In this document: positions 31,869 to 39,631 of the stretch, one piece after another
How positions within the stretch are numbered: the stretch's first letter is position 1
Layout of the letters: each line of letters starts with the position of its first letter
Source of the DNA: Actinoplanes italicus
GTDB taxonomy: Bacteria; Actinomycetota; Actinomycetes; Mycobacteriales; Micromonosporaceae
Reading direction: 5' to 3'
NCBI RefSeq assembly: GCF_003001815.1
Contig: NZ_PVMZ01000013.1
Coordinates: forward strand, 124,001-188,000
DNA length: 64,000 nt
Notes under the pieces: model-generated
The model's input: the letters and a program-made list of their open reading frames with translations, nothing else
What the model was told of the DNA's origin: nothing
The model's database searches: none
Made by a program: the position numbers and the translations under genes

Positions 31869-33065
31869 TCACGCCACCAGGAACGTTCCCGCCATGAACA
31901 CTGCCAGGAACACGGCGTGCAGTGACACCCCGGTCACCAGCACGACGCGGTCGGCGGTCCGGTCGGCCCCGATCCGTGCCAGCACCAGCAGGATCGCCAC
32001 CGCCTCCATCGCGTACCGCGCCGCCGACTGCATCGACCGCCCGCCGACCTCCGTGGACATCAGCAGCAGCAGGGTCAGCCCGGCCTGCACGACCAGGTAC
32101 ATCTGGTCGCGCCGGAACTTCCACGGCCCGGCCACCGTGAGCGCCAGCAGCACCAGGGCCAGCAGGGTCGTGCCCGCGTCCACGAGCGCGCCCAGCGTCG
32201 CCTTCCCCAGCAGGTCGTCGCCGTCGATCTGCTGCACGGCGGTCACCCAGGCGCCGCCCGGGAACGTGTACCGCCGGCCCCACTCGTCCTGCGCGACGCT
32301 GAAGGCCAGCGGATCGCCCAGCTCCACCGCGCAGTACACGCTGTAGGCCACCACCCCCAGCGGCACCAGTGCCAGGGCGAGGACCTCGGCGCGGATCCGT
32401 CTCGGCTGCCAGTCGATCTGGCGCAGGTACTCGATCGCCAGCGGCAGCATCAGCAACAGTCCGAAGAGCCGGGTCGCGGACGCCAGCGCGCCGAGAGCGC
32501 CCGCCAGCCACCAGTGGCCGCGCCGGCCGGCGTACAGCGCGCCGACGGCCAGGAGCAGGAACAACGACTCGTTGTAGCCGATGAACAGGAAGAAGCCCAT
32601 CGGGAACGCCGCCAGGTACCAGGTGGCACGCCTGGCGGCCGGTGGCCCGAACTCGTGCTCGGCCAGCCGGTGCAGCACCGCGAAGGCGCCGATCGCGGCG
32701 GCGTTGGCGACCAGTAGCGCGGCCACCAGGCCGTCGCCCGGCGCCACCGCGTTCACGACATGGATCAGCAGTGGGAACAGCGGGAAGAAGGCGGGAAAGC
32801 CCGGACCCAGGTGGTAGCCGCTCTCCGCGATGCGCACGTAGTGGCCGGCGTCCCAGTTGTTCCAGCCGAGGACCATCGTCCACAGGTCCGGCGACGCCGC
32901 CCCCGCACCGGCGCGCGGCAGCCACGCCAGCGCGCTCACCGCGAGGTGTGCGACGGTGAAGACCACCCAGACCGTCACCGCCGTGCGCAGCGCGGCATGC
33001 CAGGGCCGGCGGGCGGGCGTCTCCGGTGCGGCGGCGAAGGTCGTGCTCTCGGTCAGAGACTGCAC
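31869..33065 (-). CDS. PIG-V-like mannosyltransferase family membrane protein
   Basis: GTG 33065 lies inside the end of the glycosyltransferase gene (13-base overlap), which sets the start (398 residues). Roughly nine membrane spans are seen. The family motif WDAGHYVRIAESGYH in the first external loop contains the Asp used by polyprenyl-phosphate-sugar dependent GT-C enzymes, followed by FFPLFPLLI. YNESLFLLLAVGALYA and SATRLFGLLLMLPL also fit PIG-V/GPI-mannosyltransferase-II relatives. It presumably transfers mannose from the product of its operon partner onto a cell-envelope acceptor. Confidence 0.85.
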   Translation of the reverse strand: MQSLTESTTFAAAPETPARRPWHAALRTAVTVWVVFTVAHLAVSALAWLPRAGAGAASPDLWTMVLGWNNWDAGHYVRIAESGYHLGPGFPAFFPLFPLLIHVVNAVAPGDGLVAALLVANAAAIGAFAVLHRLAEHEFGPPAARRATWYLAAFPMGFFLFIGYNESLFLLLAVGALYAGRRGHWWLAGALGALASATRLFGLLLMLPLAIEYLRQIDWQPRRIRAEVLALALVPLGVVAYSVYCAVELGDPLAFSVAQDEWGRRYTFPGGAWVTAVQQIDGDDLLGKATLGALVDAGTTLLALVLLALTVAGPWKFRRDQMYLVVQAGLTLLLLMSTEVGGRSMQSAARYAMEAVAILLVLARIGADRTADRVVLVTGVSLHAVFLAVFMAGTFLVA

Positions 33066-34027
33066 AGCGCGTCCTCGGACGGGCGACGATCGTCGGCGGA
33101 GTCGAACGCGACGACGTAGGACGGTCGTCCCTGCAGCGAGGTGAAGATCCGGGCCACGTACTCGCCGAGCAGCCCCAGGCAGAGCAGCTGCAGCGCGCCC
33201 AGGAACAGCACCGCCACGATCAACGACGTCCAGCCGGGTACCACGTTGCCGGACAGGTAGGCGGCTCCGCCCGCGCCCGCCAGCACGGCACAGAGGACCA
33301 TGCCGATCAGGCCGAGCCACGTCGCGACCCGCAGAGGCGCGGCCGAGAACCCGACGACGCTGTCCAGCGCCAGCCGGATCATCTTGGCGATGGGGTACTT
33401 CGAATGTCCCGCCGCCCGCTGTTCCCGCGTGTAGGCGACCTCCCCGCTGGGCAGGTCCAGCCATGGCACGAGCAGCCGGTAGACCGGCAGATGCTCGGGC
33501 ATCGCGGTCAGCGCGTCGACGGCGGTGCGGCTGAGCAGCCGGAAGTCGCCCGCGTTGTGCGGCACCGTGCGGCCGACCAGCCTGCGGATCAGCCGGTAGT
33601 ACACGTCCGCGGTCCACCGCTTGAACCGGCTGTCGGAGCTGCGGTCGGTGCGTACCCCGTGAACGACGTCCAGGTTCGCGCTCTCGGCGAGCCGTAACAT
33701 CTCACCGATCGTCTCGGGCGGATCCTGCAGGTCGACGTCGATGCTGACCACGTACTCGCCCTGGGCCCGGTGCAGTCCTGCGGTCAGCGCGTTCTGGTGC
33801 CCACTGTTGCGCCGTAACCGGACGACCCGCAGTTGCGGCCAGCGGCGGCACATCAGTTCGAGCACCACGGGGGTGGCATCGCGGCTGCCGTCGTCGACGG
33901 TGATCACCTCGTAGGGCACCCGCAGGCCGTCGAGTACCGGCCGCATCCTCTCCGCGAACAGTGGCAGCACGTCCTCCTCGTTGAAGACCGGTACGACAAC
34001 GCTCAGTCGCGGCGCCTCGCCATCCAT
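33053..34027 (-). CDS. Family 2 glycosyltransferase, DPM1/GtrB type with C-terminal spans
   Basis: 324 residues from ATG 34027, behind GAGGGGAG. The GT-A domain shows LSVVVPVFNEEDVL, ITVDDGSRDAT, LRRNSGHQNALTAGL and the metal-binding DVDLQDPPE. Later FRLLSRTAVDAL and AAGHSKYPIAKMIRLALDS are typical of dolichol/polyprenyl-phosphate sugar synthases. Two spans close the protein (LGLIGMVLCAVLAGAGG and SLIVAVLFLGALQLLCLGL). It likely makes a polyprenyl-phosphate hexose at the membrane, which the following PIG-V-like enzyme uses. Confidence 0.93.
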   Translation of the reverse strand: MDGEAPRLSVVVPVFNEEDVLPLFAERMRPVLDGLRVPYEVITVDDGSRDATPVVLELMCRRWPQLRVVRLRRNSGHQNALTAGLHRAQGEYVVSIDVDLQDPPETIGEMLRLAESANLDVVHGVRTDRSSDSRFKRWTADVYYRLIRRLVGRTVPHNAGDFRLLSRTAVDALTAMPEHLPVYRLLVPWLDLPSGEVAYTREQRAAGHSKYPIAKMIRLALDSVVGFSAAPLRVATWLGLIGMVLCAVLAGAGGAAYLSGNVVPGWTSLIVAVLFLGALQLLCLGLLGEYVARIFTSLQGRPSYVVAFDSADDRRPSEDALCSL

Positions 34028-34165
34028 GTGAGCTCCCCTCGTGATCTTCACGGCGGGGAATGCTGGCCGAATCGGCGAAGTGACCAGTTGAGGCTCTGGG
34101 GGCGTGGCACTTTCTGGGGAGTGTCCGCCGGTGTGAGATGACCGATCCCGATTTTGGTCCCCGGA

Positions 34166-34195
34166 TGCAACCTCAGGGGTGGGTTCATCCGTCGT
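34166..34195 (+). promoter_or_regulatory. Probable ECF-type autoregulated promoter
   Basis: TGCAACC (34166-34172) and CGTCGT (34190-34195) stand 17 bases apart directly upstream of the SigE-family gene. AAC-type -35 and CGTC-type -10 elements are recognised by many ECF factors, which often control their own gene. The rest of the 34028-34225 gap shows no gene. Confidence 0.45.
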
Positions 34196-34225
34196 GCCGG
34201 GAGAAGCGCATCGGGGAGGACGACC

Positions 34226-34723
34226 TTGCAGAGGTCCGAGGAGGACGAGTTCCTGACGTTCATCCGTGTTCGGATGGAACGCTGGCGGCGGGCGGCCTAC
34301 CTGCTGTGCCATGACTGGCACACCGCCGACGACCTGGTCGGGATCGTCGTGGCCAAGCTTTACGAGCACTGGCGGCGGGTCTCCGCCGCGGACAATCCGG
34401 ATGCGTACGCCCAACGCGTCCTGACCAGGGCCTGGATCGACGAGCGCCGCCGTCCGTGGCGGCGTGAGCATCCGGCCGACGCGTTGCCCGACCGCGGCTG
34501 GACACAGGCCGACCGGGTCGGTGACCGGGCCGACCTGATCGGCCTGCTGTCGCAGCTGGGCCGCAAGCAGCGGGCCGTGATCGTGCTGCGCTTCTACTTC
34601 GACAGGTCGGTCGAGGAGACCGCGGAGCTGCTCGGCATCTCCGTCGGAACGGTCAAGAGCCAATCGGCGCGGGCGCTCGAGGCGTTGCGCGCGCTGACGC
34701 AGGAAACGGGGAGCCCACAGTGA
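34226..34723 (+). CDS. SigE-family RNA polymerase sigma factor (ECF)
   Basis: I choose TTG 34226, 6 bases after GGGGAGG (165 residues). Region 2 runs FIRVRMERWRRAAYLLCHDWHTADDLVGIVVAKLYEHW, with the D-x-x-D/L promoter-melting helix, and region 4 LSQLGRKQRAVIVLRFYFDRS to LGISVGTVKSQSARALEALR. The AYLLCHDWHTADDL phrase marks the actinomycete SigE/SAF subgroup. Its stop overlaps the start of a membrane-anchored partner (GTGA), the usual sign of a cognate regulator. Confidence 0.93.
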   Translation: MQRSEEDEFLTFIRVRMERWRRAAYLLCHDWHTADDLVGIVVAKLYEHWRRVSAADNPDAYAQRVLTRAWIDERRRPWRREHPADALPDRGWTQADRVGDRADLIGLLSQLGRKQRAVIVLRFYFDRSVEETAELLGISVGTVKSQSARALEALRALTQETGSPQ

Positions 34724-35541
34724 ATCAGGAGACACTCGACCAGCTCATCGGCATCGCGCCCCCGTCCACCGTCGACGTGCCCGGCGTCATCCGCCGCACC
34801 CGGCGACGCCGCCGGGTCCGCCGGGCTCTGGCCGGCGGCTCCACGGCCACGGCCGTCGTCGCCGCGATCGCGGTGGGCGCCGCCCTGATCAACGGCTCCG
34901 GCCGGCCATCGGAGGTGATCCCGCCGCCGGTCGCCGCGTCCGTCCCGGCGCCGCCGAGCCCCAGCGTGAGCCCGCCGCCGGCCGGGTTCGTCCTGGACAC
35001 CTCCACCAGGGCCGGCCAGGAACGCGCCCTCGACTGGCTGCGCACGGCACTGGAGGAGGCGGCCGTGAAACACGCCCCCGGCACGAAGTGGATCTACATG
35101 CCGGACGTGCCCGGTGAATCGCGCACGCCGGACGGACGCCCGATCCTGCTGTACACCGTCGCCGACGACACGCTCCGGGGCCGCTCCGGCATCACCCGTG
35201 ACGGCCGCAAGGGAGGCTTCTACCTCAGGCTGCGGCCGATCGACTGTGCGGCGGGCGAGCCGTGCCAGCCGCTGTACGAGTGCGAGCGCGGGGTGTCCGA
35301 CTGCCAGACGGACACCACGCCGTCGGGCCTCACGATCGTCCGTTACGTCGACCGGCCCGGCGGGAAGTGGCTGTTCTACGACGTCGACGTCGAACTCCCC
35401 GGCGGCCGGTACGCGCTGAACCTGAGTGCGGTCAACTACTTCGGCGGCGACGGCAGCCCGGCGGTCGCCCCGGCGCCGGTCTTCACCCGGGCGCAGCTCG
35501 CCGCCATCGCCACCACGATCGCCGAGCAGGTCACCGGCTGA
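34720..35541 (+). CDS. Membrane-anchored partner of the SigE-family sigma factor
   Basis: 273 residues from GTG 34720. A short cytoplasmic stretch (MNQETLDQLIGIAPP) and an Arg-rich patch ([13 protein letters not shown]) precede a single span (ATAVVAAIAVGAALI), then a Pro-rich linker and an extracellular domain with four cysteines (DCAAGEPCQPLYECERGVSDC). The topology is that of actinomycete sigma-associated membrane proteins, though the cytoplasmic part is too short for a classical anti-sigma zinc fold. It may sense the envelope or tether the factor. The region to 35652 has no gene. Confidence 0.75.
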   Translation: MNQETLDQLIGIAPPSTVDVPGVIRRTRRRRRVRRALAGGSTATAVVAAIAVGAALINGSGRPSEVIPPPVAASVPAPPSPSVSPPPAGFVLDTSTRAGQERALDWLRTALEEAAVKHAPGTKWIYMPDVPGESRTPDGRPILLYTVADDTLRGRSGITRDGRKGGFYLRLRPIDCAAGEPCQPLYECERGVSDCQTDTTPSGLTIVRYVDRPGGKWLFYDVDVELPGGRYALNLSAVNYFGGDGSPAVAPAPVFTRAQLAAIATTIAEQVTG

Positions 35542-35652
35542 GCCCCGCCGGGCGCGCGGCCCGGAGCCCTGTCATCCGGCCGGCGGTGTCGAGCAGGCGC
35601 TGCGGGCCGGGGCCGGCGGGTGGGCCGCGCGCAAGGGCAGGAGGGCGTCATG

Positions 35653-36891
35653 TCAGGGGAAGCAGCCGGCGAACGGGTCGGGGAGGGCGTGCCAGGTTTC
35701 CGTGCCGCCGGCCAGTTCGGCGTCGGTCAACAGGCAGGACTCGAGCAGGGCGGTGGTCGTGGCGTGGTTCAGGTGCAGGCCGATCAGGGCAATCACGGTC
35801 CGGCGGTCGCCGTAGTAGGGGTCCCAGGTCAGGTCGGCGGCGATGCGGCGGCCGATGCTCGTCTCGGTCCAGCGTTCGGGCGGTAGCGCGGCCAGCCAGT
35901 AGCCGAGGCCGCCCATCCTCACGCCGCCGCCGGCGGACTCGAAGGCGACGACGGTGTCCGGCTGGCTGGCGATCCACAGCTGGCCGCGGCCGCGCAGCGC
36001 CTCGCCGGTCAGTTCATCGAGGGCGTCGTGCAGCCGTTGCGGGTGGAACGGCCTGCGTGACTCGAACAGCAGGGACACCACCTCGGAGGAGCCGGTGTCG
36101 TGCACGGCGATGGGGCGGCCTTCCAGGGCGAGGCCGAGCAGGCCGGGCCGCTCCGGGTTGTGCCGGCCGGTACGGCGTACCAGCGTGGTGAGACCGGTGC
36201 AGTCGAGGCTGCGGCTGGTGCCCACCGGGACCTGGACAGCCCACGGCGCGAGGCGGTGCACGAGCGTGCCGATCCGGCTGAGCTCCAGGGTGTCGGTGCC
36301 GGGGCGGCTCCACAGCACGACGGTGTCGCTGAACTCGACCTGGTGCACGACGACCTCGGCGACCGCCCGGTGGTCGTCGTCGGCGGCGTGCAGGTCACGG
36401 TGGCGCAGGTCGTCGCTGCTGGTCAGATCGTCGAGGAAGCGGTCGGCGTCGACCACGGTGACGTACGAGTCGAACCGTACCGTCTCGGTGACCGGCACCC
36501 CGTCGACCCGGCAGTGCGCGCACGCCGAGGCGACCGCTTCGGGTTCCACGCTGGGCGGCAGGACCAGCACGATGTCGTCGCCGGGCCGGGTGTGCGCGAG
36601 CCGGGCCAGGGTGGGCAGCACGTCCTCGCGCAGGGTGCAGGACACGCAGCCGTGCACCAGCTCGACGGTGGTCTGCTCCAGCAGCCGGTCCGCGGTCCGC
36701 ACGGTGCGCCGGACGAGGCCGTCGCGGATGCCGGTCAGGTCGTGGCTGACGACGAGCAGCCGGTCGTCGGCGATCAGCAGGGCGCGGGCGGCGGCGTGGA
36801 CGGCGCCGGGGGAGAAGCCGGACAGCACGGTGACGGCGGGCCGGCTGTCCGCCGGGGCGGGCAGGGCGGAGGTGATCGGATTGGCGCTCAC
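35653..36891 (-). CDS. COG0523/CobW-like protein with degenerate P-loop, Zur-associated
   Basis: 412 residues starting at the ATG nearest the Zur box. The frame matches CobW-family metal chaperones along its length: [19 protein letters not shown] stands where the Walker A GxxGxGK[ST] should be, and the lysine and Ser/Thr are absent. [15 protein letters not shown] matches the GCxCC metal-binding motif with only a CxxC, the base-specifying NKxD is replaced (VVLWSRPG), and the C-terminal domain ([15 protein letters not shown]) is intact. It thus seems unable to hydrolyse GTP in the usual way. Divergence from cysteine-free rpmB/rpmG resembles mycobacterial zinc-starvation loci, where a similar protein recruits a hibernation factor to ribosomes; this analogy is inference. 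Confidence 0.8.
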   Translation of the reverse strand: MSANPITSALPAPADSRPAVTVLSGFSPGAVHAAARALLIADDRLLVVSHDLTGIRDGLVRRTVRTADRLLEQTTVELVHGCVSCTLREDVLPTLARLAHTRPGDDIVLVLPPSVEPEAVASACAHCRVDGVPVTETVRFDSYVTVVDADRFLDDLTSSDDLRHRDLHAADDDHRAVAEVVVHQVEFSDTVVLWSRPGTDTLELSRIGTLVHRLAPWAVQVPVGTSRSLDCTGLTTLVRRTGRHNPERPGLLGLALEGRPIAVHDTGSSEVVSLLFESRRPFHPQRLHDALDELTGEALRGRGQLWIASQPDTVVAFESAGGGVRMGGLGYWLAALPPERWTETSIGRRIAADLTWDPYYGDRRTVIALIGLHLNHATTTALLESCLLTDAELAGGTETWHALPDPFAGCFP

Positions 36892-36904
36892 GCCCCCATC
36901 TTGT

Positions 36905-36919
36905 TGGAAATGGTTTTCA
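36905..36919. promoter_or_regulatory. Zur box
   Basis: TGGAAATGGTTTTCA is a near-perfect match to the actinobacterial Zur operator TGAAAATGATTTTCA (two differences). It sits between the divergent COG0523 gene and rpmB. TAAAGT (36923-36928) lies 7 bases before the rpmB ATG, so the Zur dimer would cover the -35 region and block both promoters when zinc is available. Confidence 0.85.
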
Positions 36920-36935
36920 TTGTAAAGTCGCCACC

Positions 36936-37163
36936 ATGTCCAACATCTGTGACGTGACCGGCGCGAAGCCCGGCTTCGGCAACGCCGTGTCGCACTCCCA
37001 TCGCCGCACCCGTCGCCGCTGGAACCCCAACGTCCAGCGCCGCCGGTTCCGCCTCGCCGACGGCCGCACCGTCCGCCTGAACGTCAGCACCACCGGGTTG
37101 AGGATCATCGACCGGGACGGCGTGAACGCGGTGCTGGCCCGCGTTCGGAGAGGTGCGATCTGA
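36936..37163 (+). CDS. rpmB: Ribosomal protein L28, zinc-independent (C-) paralog
   Basis: 75 residues, a full-length L28: [20 protein letters not shown], then [18 protein letters not shown] and [13 protein letters not shown]. Zinc-binding L28 proteins carry CxxC pairs; here the first pair is reduced to one cysteine (ICDVTG) and the second is missing. That is the mark of the paralog made during zinc shortage. The start is leaderless and sits behind a Zur box. Its stop overlaps the start of rpmG (TGATG). Confidence 0.95.
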   Translation: MSNICDVTGAKPGFGNAVSHSHRRTRRRWNPNVQRRRFRLADGRTVRLNVSTTGLRIIDRDGVNAVLARVRRGAI

Positions 37164-37330
37164 TGGCCGGGAGCACCGACATCCGGCCCGTCGTCAAACT
37201 GCGCAGCACCGCCGGCACCGGCTTCACCTACGTCACCCGCAAGAACCGCCGGACCACTCCCGACCGCCTGGTCCTGCGCAAGTACGACCCGGTCGTGCGC
37301 CGCCACGTCGACTTCCGGGAGGACCGCTGA
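37163..37330 (+). CDS. rpmG: Ribosomal protein L33, zinc-independent (C-) paralog
   Basis: 55 residues ([20 protein letters not shown], then [20 protein letters not shown]) align with L33 throughout. Where the zinc form has two CxxC pairs (KYCPxC region), this protein reads [12 protein letters not shown] with no cysteine at all. It is co-translated with rpmB through a one-base stop/start overlap. Replacing zinc-bearing L28 and L33 frees zinc from ribosomes. The usual partners rpsN and rpsR of such clusters are not in this window. Confidence 0.93.
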   Translation: MAGSTDIRPVVKLRSTAGTGFTYVTRKNRRTTPDRLVLRKYDPVVRRHVDFREDR

Positions 37331-37337
37331 CAATCCG

Positions 37338-37350
37338 TGAAAGCGCTTCA
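37338..37350. promoter_or_regulatory. LacI-type operator-like sequence
   Basis: TGAAAGCGCTTCA has an AAGCGCTT core, the style of half-sites bound by LacI-family sugar repressors. It lies 245 bases before the GH16 gene, in a gap without other features up to 37453. One arm is offset by a base, so affinity is uncertain. Confidence 0.35.
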
Positions 37351-37452
37351 CCAAAAGACGTTATCCGGACGGCTCCCGAGCCGTCACGGTGAACTGCCGA
37401 GGGCCGGCTCGAGTTCCGGAACTTCTTCGCTGACCCACCCGTGAGCTGCGAT

Positions 37453-37517
37453 TTCGCGGAACCGGTGCCGGAACCGGTTCCGCGAACCATTGACACTCTT
37501 CATGCGCGGGACCACAG
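37453..37517 (+). promoter_or_regulatory. 13-bp dyad abutting a TTGACA promoter of the GH16 gene
   Basis: TTCGCGGAACCGG (37453-37465) and CCGGTTCCGCGAA (37474-37486) form a perfect inverted repeat with 8 bases between, and the inner GGAACCGGTTCC is itself a palindrome. TTGACA begins at 37490; 17 bases later CACAGT (37513) may be the -10. A repressor bound here would touch the -35 box. Confidence 0.55.
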
Positions 37518-37594
37518 TGGCGGGCAAGAGAGCGGTTTCACAGTTCGTTCCCCGACTGGAAACAGGTTCGACACACCTCGAGGAGTCCCGTCCC

Positions 37595-39304
37595 ATGATC
37601 ACTCCTGCTCGAAAACGGCCACTCTCCGGCCGTACCAGAAGAATCGCTCTTGCCGCGAGCCTCGCCGGCCTGATGGCCGGCTTCCTCGCGGTGACCACCG
37701 GACCGGCCGCGGCCGCCGAGGTTCTCGTCTCCCAGGGCAAGGCCGCCACCGCCTCGTCCACCGAGGCGGCCGGCGCCTTCCTCGCGCCCGAGGCCGTCGA
37801 CGGCAACACCGGCACCCGCTGGGCCAGCCAGTTCTCAGGCTCCCAGTGGTTCCAGGTCGACCTCGGCGCGGCGACCGCGGTCAGCCGGATCGCGATCAAC
37901 TGGGAGGCCGCCTACGCGCGCGGCTTCAACATCCAGTTCTCCACCAACGGCACGACCTTCACCCAGGCGTACGCCACCACGACCGGCACCGGCGGCCAGC
38001 AGAGCATCGCGGTCTCCGGCACGGCACGCTACGTGCGGATCAACCTCACCCAGCGAGCCCTCGAGGCGTACGGCTACTCGTTCTGGGAGTTCCAGGTCTA
38101 CGCCGGCGACGCACCGCCGACCGGCACCACGCGCCTGCTCTCCTACGGCAAGCCGGGCGCCGCCTCCACCTGGCAGAACGACGTCAACTGCAACCCGTGC
38201 AGCCCGGACAAGGCGTTCGACAACGACCCGGCCAGCCGCTGGGCCACCAGCTCCACCAACGGCTGGGTCGACCCCGGCTGGATCTCCGTCGACCTGGGCG
38301 CCACCGCCCAGATCAGTCAGGTCGTCCTGCAGTGGGACCCGGCGTACGCCCGCTCGTACCAGATCCAGCTCTCCCCGGACAACGTGAACTGGACGAGCAT
38401 CTACAGCACCACCACCGGTGACGGTCTCAAGGACGTCATCAACGCCACCGGCACCGGACGGTACGTGCGGATGTACGGCACCGCCCGCAGCAGCGCCTAC
38501 GGCTACTCACTCTGGGAGTTCAGCGTCTACGGCACCGGTGGCAACCCGACCACCCCGCCCGCGAAGCCCGCCGACCCGGCCTTCCCCGCCACCCGGCTGG
38601 TCTTCTCCGACGAGTTCAACGGACCGGCGGGCAGCAAACCCGACACCACCAAGTGGACGTACGACCCGGGCGTCCCGCAGAACGGCGAGATCCAGTACTA
38701 CACCCCCAACAGCGAGAACGCGTCCATGAACGGCTCGGGCTCGCTCGTCATCGAGGCGCGGCGGCAGGACTACCAGGGCCGCCAGTACACCTCGCACCGG
38801 ATGAACACCGGCAACAAGTTCAGCGTGCAGTACGGCCGCATCGAGGCCCGCGTCAAGGTCCCGAAGGGTAACGGCCTGTGGCCCGCGTTCTGGCTGATGG
38901 GCGACGACTTCCTGCAGGGCCGCCCGTGGCCGTACAACGGTGAGATCGACATCATGGAGGTCCTCGGCCGCAACACCAGCGAGGCCTACTCGACGCTGCA
39001 CGCCCCGGCCTACAACGGAGCCGGCGGATACGGCCAGAAGTACGCCACGGTCGACCTGTCCCAGGACTACCACGTGTGGGCCGCCGAATGGGACAGCAAG
39101 GGCATCCGCTTCTTCCTCGACGGCAGGCAGGTCTTCGACGCCGCCAAGGAGACCGTGGAGAACACCCGCGGCCCGTGGATCTTCGACCACAAGTTCTATC
39201 TGATCCTCAACCTGGCCGTCGGCGGCGACTTCCCCGGCCCGATCGACGCCACCACCCCGTTCCCCAGCCAGATGCTGGTCGACTACGTCCGCGTCTACCA
39301 GTGA
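37595..39304 (+). CDS. Secreted glycoside hydrolase family 16 with two discoidin/F5-8C-type domains
   Basis: ATG 37595 follows GAGGAG (569 residues). A signal peptide covers residues 1 to about 36 (RRIALAASLAGLMAGFLAV, cut near AAAAE). Two carbohydrate-binding F5/8 type C modules follow (residues about 37-170 and 175-320), each with AVDGNTGTRWASQF or AFDNDPASRWATSS and a DLGA segment. After a Pro-rich linker, the GH16 domain (about 335-569) shows the catalytic motif GEIDIMEVLG near residue 450, with the two glutamates flanking the aspartate, and PAFWLMGDD before it. GH16 enzymes with this motif are laminarinases or other beta-1,3-glucanases. It is secreted and probably induced by a glucan. 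Confidence 0.95.
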   Translation: MITPARKRPLSGRTRRIALAASLAGLMAGFLAVTTGPAAAAEVLVSQGKAATASSTEAAGAFLAPEAVDGNTGTRWASQFSGSQWFQVDLGAATAVSRIAINWEAAYARGFNIQFSTNGTTFTQAYATTTGTGGQQSIAVSGTARYVRINLTQRALEAYGYSFWEFQVYAGDAPPTGTTRLLSYGKPGAASTWQNDVNCNPCSPDKAFDNDPASRWATSSTNGWVDPGWISVDLGATAQISQVVLQWDPAYARSYQIQLSPDNVNWTSIYSTTTGDGLKDVINATGTGRYVRMYGTARSSAYGYSLWEFSVYGTGGNPTTPPAKPADPAFPATRLVFSDEFNGPAGSKPDTTKWTYDPGVPQNGEIQYYTPNSENASMNGSGSLVIEARRQDYQGRQYTSHRMNTGNKFSVQYGRIEARVKVPKGNGLWPAFWLMGDDFLQGRPWPYNGEIDIMEVLGRNTSEAYSTLHAPAYNGAGGYGQKYATVDLSQDYHVWAAEWDSKGIRFFLDGRQVFDAAKETVENTRGPWIFDHKFYLILNLAVGGDFPGPIDATTPFPSQMLVDYVRVYQ

Positions 39305-39421
39305 GACCCGGCTCCGTCCTCCGGTGATCTGAGGCAGAGGCGCCCGGCTCGGCGGCCGGGCGCCTCACCTCCGGCCGTCGGCCGTACCCCGGGCACCGAA
39401 TCCGCCGCAGATGAGGTGGCT

Positions 39422-39463
<42 letters not shown>

Positions 39464-39499
39464 GGCCGACGGCCGGCCGGCGGCGGTAGCCTGCCGCAC

Positions 39500-39631
39500 G
39501 TGACCTGGACCAACACCGGCGGCCGGCCCGGGCATCGGGCGCTGCTGTTCCTGACGCACCACGGCCCGGCGAACCGGATGATCTCCCGGATGTACACGTC
39601 CGCACGGGACCGGTTCGCCGATGACGCCTGA
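39500..39631 (+). CDS. Small protein (43 aa) leading the Imm1 unit
   Basis: TAGCCT (39487-39492) lies 7 bases before GTG 39500, the standard leaderless layout. The 43 residues include RALLFLTHHGPANRMISRM and are basic. The stop overlaps the ATG of the Imm1-type gene by 11 bases, so translation of one could feed the other. No family was recognised. It may be a genuine small protein or a translational leader. Confidence 0.45.
   Translation: MTWTNTGGRPGHRALLFLTHHGPANRMISRMYTSARDRFADDA

Noticed and set aside
35552-35632. Inverted repeat GCGCGCGGCCC/GGGCCGCGCGC as terminator
   Set aside because: The 59-base loop and low complexity make chance pairing in GC-rich DNA likely.
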